Origin: Heterocephalus glaber
Taxonomy: Eukaryota > Chordata > Mammalia > Rodentia > Bathyergidae
Direction of reading: 5' to 3'
DNA length: 64,000 nt
NCBI RefSeq assembly: GCF_000247695.1
Contig: NW_004624742.1
Span: 10,025,574-10,089,573 of the forward strand
Shown here: piece by piece, positions 55,601-64,000 of the stretch
Layout of the letters: each line of letters opens with the position of its first letter
How positions within the stretch are numbered: position 1 is the first letter of the stretch
The notes under the pieces: model-generated
Told to the model about the DNA's origin: nothing
Seen by the model: the letters and a program-made list of their open reading frames with translations, nothing else
Databases searched by the model: none
Program-made: the position numbers and the translations under genes

Positions 55601-57405
55601 GTCACCATTCTCTGAGACCACAAGGATGATCAAAGCCTGCGTTGGGGCTTTGTACAATGTACATTGTATATTCCTCTGTACAATGGAGCGAGTTCATGGA
55701 TAAGGTAGTGCCATAATGCACCAAGTTTGACTTTCTTGACCACACATTGTTACTGGTGTATAGATAAGGAAAATACATTTGCAAATGATTTCCCTGTAGA
55801 AAAAGGCATACTGTCATCAAAGCGTTAATTTTAAAACTGAATTAAAAGTTTAGCAGGTAACAGGAATCACATCCAAGTTGAGAGTCACCCAAAGTCAATA
55901 AAAAGTAGAGACAATAATGCCCCATGATATGATCAGTACATGAGAAACAAACCTGTATCCTAATAACCAAGCTTACTGATCTGGAGCATGACATGATTCC
56001 TCAACAGTTAATGAAATGGAATATGAAGAAGTAAATGTATTGGAGAGATTCCAAAGACAAACACAGTAGTACCCAGTAGGAAGAAAGGAGTTATAGCTAT
56101 TGACCATTGTCCAATGCAGCTGAAGCCATACTGCAAAGGATACTACCAGCCAGAAGGTAATAGACCGTATTTTAAAGCATAATTTTCACCCAGACCATCT
56201 CAGTAAACAAATATTTACCAAAGAATCAATGATACTGTGTGTGTGTGTAAAGGGCTAAATGTTATGTAGGCACATGGACCATGTGAACCAGCAAGTAAAT
56301 GCACTTAGGGCATTTGTTAATTTAGAGAGGTCTGATCCTGAGTGTTATCTTTAACATGAGGCTAATAATACTGTCTACAGAATATTTGACAATTATTTAA
56401 TTACAATCTGCAGCCACAATGAATTCCTTGACAGAAAGAGACATGTGGTGAAAAGGGAGAAATGAATAAGAGCAATATAATCCTTAAAAACACCTGGAAA
56501 CCCTTCTACATAAGCTCTAGAAATTATAAGATCTCGATCTCCTCATTTCAATAATTCAGCAGGTAGTGACTATTAAAAGAGAAAATGAAACAATGACCAC
56601 GAAAACTAGTGATAAACTGGGTCTTACAGAAATGATTATCTACTTTGGTGTGCTGCCCAGAGAGTCATATGAAGACATAGGGACCAGACAGGGTTTCTAT
56701 GTTCATGGAAGCTGAACTATAGCTCAACTCTCCTTGACCTCCCTTAGGGTACATTTTATTAAGTCTACTGTACTTGGTTTGGAAACCCTGGATATTGGGA
56801 AGAAAAGCTGGACTATCTCCTCATGCCAGAGCTTTTCTAAGCTGATATCCTTCCCAAAACATTATGTTTCTAGGCTAAAGGATAATTGACCAGCTTCTTT
56901 ATCTCAATCACAATCCATTAAAATGTGATGCTGTTTTGGATTACAATTATCTCCTTTATTTTTTATTTTATTGGTGGCTAGGTATTGGTTGAAACCAGTC
57001 TGTTCTTCATGTTACATATCACCCTAAATCCAAAATAGTTAACCAGGTGGCTTCTTATAAAAATTCAATAAAAGGGAACAGAAGGGAAATCCATAGCACT
57101 GGAGCAGCCAAATAACCAAAGAGGCCCAACTAAGTCTTCTTTAAGACTTATTATCACATCAGAAGATTTCTGCACGCACTCCAAACCCCTGCTGATGGTG
57201 ACAGAGGCAGGCAGGGAAAGGCTGTATTTCAGTTGGATATTTCTGTGGAAGTCGAAGCTTATCTCCTTTCCTCTATTAAATGATCCCTTTCTCCTCCATC
57301 ATTCCTTTCTCTAAGCTTCAATGCTCTCTTCCTTTACACACTTCTCCCCTTCTCCCCAGCCCTACATAAGTTCAAGGTTGTTCACAGGCACAACTGCTAG
57401 TAGTA
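55601..57405. other. Non-coding sequence, nothing recognised
   Basis: A short TG run occurs at about 56236-56248. No gene or nameable repeat is present. Confidence 0.4.
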
Positions 57406-57411
57406 CATTAT

Positions 57412-57572
57412 AGCATAGCAGAAAAAGTACAAGATTGGTGACCAAGAAACCTGTGTTCTAGGTCTAATACTGCTATCTGGAGCAATCTTTTAAATTCTGT
57501 GATTTTATTACTATAATGCATTTAGACTGGATGATGCTAAAGATCTAAAATTCCATGGCAATATTTTCTATA
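57412..57572 (+). repeat. MIR-family SINE (MIR3-like)
   Basis: 'gaccaagaaacctgtgttct', 'aggtctaatactgctatctg' and the end 'tagactggatgatgctaaag' with 'atctaaaattcca' fit MIR3/MIRb (gacctgggttctagtcc...ggactagatgatctctaagg). Confidence 0.5.
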
Positions 57573-57870
57573 ATTTTAGCAATAATGACTAGCTCCTGAA
57601 AAAAAGCAAAGATCTCAGACCCATCATATGGTAAACACATAAAAACAAAATTATTTTTTCATGAACATAGATAATAAGAAAATGGTTGCTGCATGTTAAT
57701 TCCATCATCTAACAAAGTAAAAGGTCAAGAGATTGTTTCATTCTTGGAATGATTAGAGAAATAAAGGATTGCATATGTTAATTAAAATTTCAGGCAAGCA
57801 CTCCAATAATAAGTTTAAAAGGTCCAAAGAAACCTTAGTGTATAACAACAAGGAAAAGTGCAACAGCAAT

Positions 57871-57957
57871 GGAGAGAGAAAGAGAGAGAGAGAGAGAGAG
57901 ACAGAGGCAGAGAGAGACACAGAAACAGAGATAAAGACAGAGACAAAGAGACAAACA
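57871..57957. repeat. (GA)n-rich low-complexity tract
   Basis: About thirteen uninterrupted GA units are followed by degenerate purine repeats (gacagag, aaagacag). The open frames drawn here encode only Arg/Glu runs and are artefacts. Confidence 0.92.
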
Positions 57958-58162
57958 TTAAAAAGTCAGCTATGAAAATAAATATAAATAGATTAAAATT
58001 CTTTACTAAAAAATCAGGATTCTCAATTGAGTTAAGAAAAAAATCAAGCTATGTACTGGATTAAAAATTATACATATAAATTAAAAGTTAAAAGATTGGC
58101 AATTGAATAAAAAGATTAATAACACAAAAGCACACAAAACACACTAGACAAAACAAAGAATG

Positions 58163-58285
58163 TTCCAGGGGTGGTGGGGCATGCCTGTAATCCCAGCACT
58201 CGGGAAGCTGAGGCTGGAGGATTACAAATTCAAGGCCAGCCTGGGGTGCAGAACAAGACTCTGTCTCAGAAAAACAGAACAGAAG
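58163..58285 (+). repeat. B1 SINE
   Basis: 'ggtggggcatgcctgtaatc', 'ccagcactcgggaagctgag', 'gctggaggattacaaattca' and 'aggccagcctggggtgcaga' with 'ctctgtctcag' give a full B1 monomer. Confidence 0.95.
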
Positions 58286-58952
58286 TATGCAACTTTGCAG
58301 AGATTCCAAAATTTATACTTCAAATAAAAGTACATATAATAGGTAAGAACCATGATGTACCTAGAAACGAATATTAAGCTATATAAAGCACATAGTTCTT
58401 CAGTCAATATACTAGGAGAAATTAAAATATCAACAATTCAGACTTTCAGGGTTTTTATTCTTTGATAAACCAAGTAGCTCTAAAACACTGCAGATTTAAC
58501 AAATAATTTTAAATTATATAATTCTTATAATTTAAAGTTTGTACACATCCATGAATACATACTTTTCAAACATCTCTGGAATAAATTTAGAAATTTATCA
58601 TATATTAGGATAAAAATAAAATTTTTATAAAATTTCATAAAGGAAAAGTAGACAGCACACATCTGTAACAATGATGAAATACACTAGAAAATAGTATCAA
58701 CAGCAAAAAACAGGGAAACTGTTCATTTGCAATAAAATTATCATAAATTATTTATAAAATACTTAGAACAGTACATATCAAATCTTACAAGATATAATTG
58801 TAACTATTCAGTGGAAAAGTAGATGAATGTGCTTTTTTATTTCAGCAGAAGTAACAAAAATAAAAGAATTAAACATAAGTAAATTTAAGATATTAAAAAA
58901 TAAAAACACCTTTCCAAGACAGAAAGAAATAAAAACAAAAATAATGAAAGCA

Positions 58953-59132
58953 AGCCAGGCATAGTAGCAGATGTCAATAAACCCAGCACTCTGGAAGGCT
59001 GAGGCAGGAGGATTGCAAGTTTGATCCCAGCCTCTGGGCAACAGAGCAACTTAGCAAGACCCTGTTTCAAAATAAAAAGGATTGGGATGTAGTGCAGTGT
59101 GAAGGCCCTGTGTTTAATCTCCAGCACCACAA
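58953..59132 (+). repeat. Composite B1-ID SINE (B1-dID type)
   Basis: A B1 monomer ('cccagcactctggaaggctg', 'aggcaggaggattgcaagtt', 'agcaagaccctgtttcaaaa') is joined through 'taaaaagg' to an ID-like right unit ('attgggatgtagtgcagtgt', 'gaaggccctgtgtttaatct', 'ccagcacca'). This order fits the dimeric B1-dID family described in several non-murid rodents. Its tail seeded the (AAT)n repeat. Confidence 0.85.

Positions 59133-59175
<43 letters not shown>
59133..59175. repeat. (AAT)n microsatellite at a SINE tail
   Basis: About fourteen perfect AAT units extend the tail of the composite SINE, a typical origin for such repeats. Confidence 0.95.
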
Positions 59176-59470
59176 GCACTTCTTCTGTCATATCTGGCAA
59201 GTCCAAAAAAAATTTAGAAAGAGAGTTTAGAACAACACATCTATGAAATGAAAAATCACACATAACTTTAGATATAACAGGCACTTAAAATTGTAAGACA
59301 ATACCATACACTGTTAAATTTTAAATTTTCCTTTATTTTCTGAAAAAATATAAATGGTTAAAATAAACTCAATAAGAAGCAGTAAACCTGAATAGATCTT
59401 TGTCAAGAGAAAAGAAATGAAACAAGAATTAATTCCAATAAAGTTACTAAATCAAAACTACTTTGCCTGT

Positions 59471-59563
59471 GTTTTTTTTTTTCCTTTGGTAACAGAATTG
59501 AACTCAGGACCTTTCACTTGCCAGGCAGATGCGGTGCCACTGAGCTAAATCCCCTGCCCATAT
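59471..59563 (-). repeat. ID SINE, antisense, with 9-bp target duplication
   Basis: A T-tract, 'gaattgaactcaggaccttt' and the reverse complement of GGGCAGGGGATTTAGCTCAG are present. The flanks tttgcctgt at 59462-59470 and 59564-59572 are identical. It is inserted in the old L1. Confidence 0.96.
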
Positions 59564-59814
59564 TTTGCCTGTCTTTTGTGAGCTTTTAGGGGATACTATG
59601 TACATCATATATACTGTTTCAGCACAGAAAACCATCGGAAAACTTATACATTCCTTTTAGCATTAACATGAATGTAATAATCTAATAAAGATAGAATAGG
59701 GAAAAATTACAAACCAATATAACTTGTGAGTATAGATGTAAATTACTAGAAAATTGACTATCTTAATTAAACAAGAACCATAAAAGGACCTGATATTTTA
59801 CCCTACTTGCAAGC

Positions 59815-60290
59815 TGTTTCATGTGGCAAAAGAAACGAATCCTTTGGGTCAGAGACAAAGAATTTTGTTAATCACAGCACAAAAAACAGTATGAGGTACC
59901 TGCAGAGATGTGCCTGGAGAGCAGCCACGCTCACAGTGCCGGCTTCCAGCCAACTCCACATCATGCATTCTGTGGCCTGGCCACATCCAGCCACCAACTC
60001 CTAGCCCTCTCTGCATTTGGTTCTCCTCAGTCCAGGGCCACAGAGGTGCTAACCACCCAACCAACTGGTCATGTAGGAGGCTAGTGTCCCTGGAGAGAAG
60101 GTATAAACTCCAGAGAGTTGGTGACTCCAGGGAAAAATAATAGACCTGATGTAAACTGCAAAAACAGCATGGGATTTTATTCAGAGAGTGACCCCTGCAC
60201 AGCAGGACAGAGTTGAAGAAGAAACAGTGCAGCAGTTCTGCCATATTGCCAGAGAGCGTTTAATCAGGCACTATTTTGGCAAAGAGTTGA
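59815..60290 (-). repeat. Possible ERV LTR, antisense
   Basis: On the minus strand there is an AATAAAATCCCATGCTG signal near 60180 and a second 'aacaaaattctttgtctctg' near 59870. The segment ends 'ttttgccacatgaaaca' at 59815. Polyadenylation-like signals followed by such ends are typical of LTRs. I could not match a family, find the other terminus or see a target duplication. No retroviral gene is present. Confidence 0.3.
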
Positions 60291-61790
60291 TTGTGTAGGA
60301 CAGAGCCTAAGAACAACTACTCTACAGCTTCACTGCAGGATTTGGGGTGTTTCCCTACCACAGTGACTGGGTAAAAGACAGCCACAGGAGATAGAGAACA
60401 AGAGGCTGAGCGCTAGACATAGATCCCCTTAGAAATTCAAGCTCAGGCTAGAGGACCCTACACCCCCTAGTGGGAGGCCAGGCCCAGAGCATACGGCTTT
60501 TAGAGGTGGTTGGATCTAAAAGGTGATGGCATTGAGTCCACCAATCTGCCTGAGCCCCCACCTTGCTGCCTACATCCAATGGAGACCAGTGGTCTGATTG
60601 CTTTCACATTTACCAACATGTTGTTCATTTTAAGGTGGCATCATCATTGCTATCAACTGATTTCTCAGTATGCAATGCATGGGAACGTGCCTCAGTTTGA
60701 ACTGTTGCCACAGTTTAGGGTTTCTGGTAGTGCATCCTCTTGGTAGGGGGAACAACACTTCACAACCTCACAAGTTATCAAGCAAGGCAGAGAGGACATG
60801 ACTTGATGGATTCCAAGGCTGCAGGTACTCAAAGGAAACCACTGATTTGGAAAAACAGAGCAACTTTTTGGACCTTTTTTTTTCCTCTTTTGTTTCTTCT
60901 TTCCTTTCTTTTCTTTTCTTTTTGGTTTTTTGTTTTTAGAGTTTCTTCCTCCTTTTTCCTTTTTCTTTCTTTTCTGCTCCTTTCTTTCTCTCTTTTAACT
61001 TCCCCCCTTATTTTCCTTCTGTTTGCTATTTTTCTTTTTTATTGTTTATGCTTTTAGATTAATTTTATCTAGTACTAAAATTTCTTTTACTCCTTAAAAG
61101 AATATTTTATTTCACTTTTCTCACTTCCTTCTCATCTTCCACTGCTTAATTTTTTAATTTATATTTTCATGCTTCTCCTCACACCTTCTGTCTTTATTAG
61201 TAGAATCATTAAGCTTTATGAATCTTTAGATAGTTAACTATCTGCTATTAGTATTAAATACTATTCTGTTGTTAGTAGAAGTAAATTGTTCTGTTTCATA
61301 GCTATTTACTATAGGTCAATATTTGGTTTACTTGGTATTTATACTGTAATCATAGATCTCTTTTCTCTAGTTAAGGGTAGTGTATTATTGGTTCTTGGGG
61401 TATGTCAACATCCAGTTTGTTTTGATGCTATAATTACTGCTCATTTTATTACTAGAACCAAGGTGGCATCGTCATTACAATCAGTTGGTTTCTCTGTGTG
61501 CCAATATCTGGATTGTCCAATATCTGGACATTAACAATACTGTAGGCCATTCCCAGAGCAGTAGGCTCTGAGACAAACACAGTGCAGCATCTCCCTCCCA
61601 AATAAACAGAGGTGGTGGGATTCTAAGACAGAGGTCTATAGTTAGTGATGTCTAGAGTGCATCACTGAAAAGCAGACACTAACCAAAGAGCTCTTCATAC
61701 TAGCAGCAAAGTCTTCCACTCTAATCAACCCCCAAGCCTCAGCACAGAAAACAAACAAAAATAGAAACAGGAGAAGATAAGGCAACAAAA
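60291..61790 (+). repeat. Probable L1 5' leader with pyrimidine-rich tract
   Basis: This stretch leads into a recognisable L1 ORF1 start at 61791. It holds a long C/T tract (60877-61045) and a degenerate repeat of about 45 bp (about 60632-60680 and 61460-61508, both starting AAGGTGGCATC). Leaders of rodent L1s act as internal promoters, but promoter activity here is not demonstrable. The left boundary is uncertain. Confidence 0.45.
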
Positions 61791-62215
61791 TGCCTCCAAA
61801 AACTTCCAAATTTATCAAAGCTGATCCAGGAGGAACTGAGGGGGAGGAAATCAAAAGCCACACAGATGAATGATTTGAAAAGATAACAGATGAAATTAAA
61901 AATAGATCAATAAGGTGCTTGGAAAGTTCGAAGAAGACATAACTCAACAGTTAATGATGCTAATAAATGAAATGACCAGCAAGTCTACAGAAGATACTGA
62001 CAAATAGCTAACTCAGTGAAACAAAGTGATGCAAACCATGAATGTCCAGAATAGAAAAGAATTAGAGTCTATGAAAAGGTACCAAAGAGAAATTCAAGAG
62101 ATTAAAAATTCTATTGAAATTATGGGCAGCAAAAGCAACCAGTGTGATGGCAGAGTGTCAAACTAGAGTACAGGACTGGTGTCTGTGAACAATTCAAGAG
62201 AGATACCTTAAAAAC
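61791..62215 (+). pseudogene. L1 ORF1 N-terminal fossil
   Basis: After 'aaggcaacaaa' an ATG opens MPPKTSKFIKADPGG, a plausible L1 ORF1 start. A stop interrupts it at about codon 27. It then continues as a coiled-coil-like stretch rich in Glu, Lys and Asn (EITDEIKNR-type, then 'caacagttaatgatgctaat' and 'agaaattcaagagattaaaa'). ORF1 proteins are trimeric RNA-binding chaperones of the L1 particle. The RNA-binding C-terminal half is absent because the sequence jumps to ORF2. Confidence 0.65.
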
Positions 62216-63588
62216 AACAGGAGAACATGAACCCAATGAGAAAGAAATTAGAAAATCAATACCATTCACTGTAGCATCAAGAAAAATTAAATATTTAGGA
62301 ATTAATCCAAGCAAGGAAAAGACCTCTACAGCGAAAGCTACAATACTCTGAAAAGGGAGATTGAAGAGGACATCAATCCCTTGTTATTTCTTGTTCTTGG
62401 ATAGGCAGAATGAATATTATCAAAATGGCCATACTTCCAAAACAGATATATTTAACACAGTCCCAATCAAAATACCAACAGCATTCCTCAGACATCTAAA
62501 AGAAGCAATCCTAAAAATCATGTGAACTCAAAGGAGATCCAAAATAGCAAAAGGAATCCTGAGTAACAAGAGCAAAGCAGAAGGTATCACAGTCCCAGAT
62601 TTTAAGTTATGTTACAAAGTTACAGTGATTAAAAAAAAAAAGCATGATACCGGCACAAAACCAGACATATGGATCAATGGAACAGCATAGAGAAACAAAC
62701 AACTCCAGGCACATTCAACTATTTGATCTTTGACAAAGAGGCCAAAACACTGGAAGAAAAGACAGCCTCTTTAATAAATGGTGCTGGGAAAACTGGCTAT
62801 CCATGTGCAAAAGATTTAGTTTAGACCCAAATCTCTCACCATGTACTTAACTAAAATGAAGAAGATCAAAGATCTAAATGTTAAAACAGAGACATTCAAT
62901 CTTCTGGAAGATAAAATAGGTAAAACTCTAGAAGACACAGGTATCATCAAGGACATTCTGAATAGAACCCCAAAGTACAAGAAATAGTACCAGGAACCAA
63001 CAAATGGGATCATAACAAATTAAAAAGCTTCTGAACACCAAAGGAAACAACCAACAGAGTGAAGATACAACACACAGAATGGGAAAAAATTTTCCCAGCT
63101 ATTCCTCAGACAGAGGACTAATATTTAGAATATATAAAGAACTCAAAAAAGTTAGACCCCCCTCCAAAAAATAAAAGACTAAATCAAAAATAAACAACAG
63201 AAATGAATAGACACTTCTCAGAAGAAGTACAAATGGTCAATAAATCCATGAAAAATGTTTAGTATCACTGGATTTTAGAAAAATTAAAATCAAAACAACA
63301 TTGAGATGGTATCTTATTGCAGAAAGAATGGCTATCATCAAGAAATCAAGTAACAAATGCTTGCAAGACTTTGGGGGAAAAGGAACCCTTCTATCTTGTT
63401 GGTGGGAATGTAAACTAGTACAACCATTATGGAGTCTGGTATGGAGATTCCTCAAAAATCTAAAACTAGAAATTCTATTTGACTTAGCTATTTTCCTTCC
63501 AGGTATCTTCCAGAAAGAGTTAAAGACATCATATTACAGTGATACATGCATATTCATGCTTATAGAAGTATAATTAATAATAGCTAAA
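62216..63588 (+). pseudogene. L1 ORF2 C-terminal half and 3' region fossil
   Basis: 'aatcaataccattcactgta', 'attaaatatttaggaattaa', 'atggccatacttccaaaaca', 'catatggatcaatggaacag', 'aataaatggtgctgggaaaa' and 'tcttgttggtgggaatgtaa' are successive segments from the reverse-transcriptase end to the C-terminal part and distal region of mammalian L1. The endonuclease and most of the reverse transcriptase are missing, so the element carries an internal deletion of several kb relative to a full L1. Stops and frameshifts are frequent and no poly-A tail is visible. Confidence 0.88.
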
Positions 63589-63589
63589 A

Positions 63590-63719
63590 TCCCAGCACCC
63601 AGGAGGCTCCTGGGCCATCATTCCACCACACCCAGGGCAGAGGAGGTAAGCCAATCCCAGTGCCCAAGAGGAGGTCCCCTGGCTGCCATTCCACCACTTC
63701 CAGGGCAGAGGTGAGCCGC
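63590..63719 (+). repeat. Two tandem ~65-bp units in an L1 leader
   Basis: Unit 1 (63590-63654) and unit 2 (63655-63719) share 'tcccag', 'gcccaggagg-like' text, 'ccattccaccac' and 'cagggcagag', in register with a few indels. They directly precede a second L1 ORF1, so they resemble leader monomers. Confidence 0.75.
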
Positions 63720-63749
63720 ACAGGCACCAGCAGCACCTACCACCCCATG

Positions 63750-64000
63750 GAAATCAGAAGACACATAAACAAGCCTCAAAAACAGACTTCTGGATCACCT
63801 ACAGCAACCATAAAGGGAAATGCGATGGAACAATCTGATACTCAACCACCTGGACTCCCTGAACTGGCAACAAAAGAGGATCCGGGAAAAAATGAAATCA
63901 CAAATAATTTCTCACATAACAGCAGAGATTGTGCCCATAGTGCAAGACATGATTAATAAATCTAGAGAGGACACAGATAAAAAAATAGAGGAGCTGAGGA
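63750..64000 (+). pseudogene. Second L1 ORF1, 5' part, truncated by the window
   Basis: A frame with ATG at 63750 (or 63660) encodes MEIRRHINKPQKQTSGSP, rich in basic and polar residues like the L1 ORF1 N-terminus. At about 63905 the reading frame shifts: the continuation ISHITAEIVPIVQDMINKS and a Glu/Lys coiled-coil start lie in another frame. So a frameshift has broken it. It runs off the end of the window, and the element beyond cannot be judged. Confidence 0.6.

Larger units (their letters stand above)
57770..59790 (+). repeat. Old A-rich L1 LINE remnant (ORF2 region) with SINE insertions
   Basis: The plus strand is strongly A-rich. Near 59385-59470 'aaacctgaatagatctttgt' and 'aagaattaattccaataaag' resemble the ORF2 reverse-transcriptase region. 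After the ID, 'aattacaaaccaatataact' with 'tgtgagtatagatgtaaatt' matches the 'gaccaatatc...aatatagatgcaaa' block just downstream. It is interrupted by a (GA)n tract, a B1, a composite B1-ID and an ID. No frame survives. The assignment of 57770-59330 is weak. Confidence 0.45.

Noticed and set aside
57769..58064. Arg/Glu-rich frames as a charged protein
   Set aside because: They translate a (GA)n microsatellite.
60740..61057. Phe/Leu-rich frame resembling a membrane protein
   Set aside because: It translates the polypyrimidine tract of the L1 leader; hydrophobicity is a consequence of TTT/CTT codons.
63590..63719. CRISPR-like or satellite array
   Set aside because: Only two imperfect adjacent units without spacers, directly before an L1 ORF1, in a mammalian genome.

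Overview
This looks like non-coding nuclear DNA from a rodent. The evidence is the repeat content: B1 (7SL-derived) SINEs, tRNA-derived ID SINEs of one recent family, composite B1-ID SINEs, and mammal-wide MIR, L2, MaLR, MLT2-type and L1 fossils. I see no B2-type SINEs. The ID head contains TTAGCTCAGTGGTTCCAC and the tail GGTACC followed by A, which I associate from memory with a non-murid lineage such as beaver or relatives. The taxon is a low-confidence guess.

No host gene could be supported. The longest open frame is about 133 codons, none of the frames resembles a known host protein, and no chain of conserved exons is visible. The window is best read as an intergenic or intronic region. 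One run of 100 N (11858-11957) marks an assembly gap at the A-tail of an ID SINE.

Layout: 1-6.8 kb is mostly unique, with MIR/L2 fragments. From 6.9 to 8.5 kb there is an A-rich old L1 with ID and B1 insertions. From 9 to 18 kb the sequence is mostly unique, with ID, MIR and L2 pieces and a GC-richer block near 13.4-13.9 kb. From 18.3 to 21.4 kb lie an old L1 with a young ID, another ID, an antisense MaLR LTR and a hAT-Charlie relic. At 23.4-24.8 kb there is a head-to-head pair of mariner transposase fragments, then an MLT2-type LTR interrupted by a MaLR LTR that is itself interrupted by an ID. From 25 to 31 kb the sequence is largely unique. From 31 to 42.8 kb there are L1 3' ends, L2 with a nested B1, two MaLR solo LTRs with clear target duplications, a SPIN-like hAT element, an MLT2-type LTR and several MIR/L2 relics. 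From 46.9 to 53 kb there are MLT1-type LTRs and a long L2 fossil that still carries reverse-transcriptase-like sequence. From 57.8 kb to the end L1 dominates: an old ORF2 fragment, a possible ERV LTR, an L1 with a pyrimidine-rich leader and an ORF1-to-ORF2 deletion, and the 5' end of a second L1 whose leader holds two tandem ~65-bp units.

The most notable observations are the two SPIN-like hAT copies (37.8 and 52.3 kb), the mariner inverted pair (23.4-23.9 kb), a 28-bp exact repeat of otherwise unique sequence 963 bp apart (28.3/29.3 kb), and the tandem units in the L1 leader. I found no previously undescribed gene system. Repeat family names come from memory of consensus sequences and were not searched.
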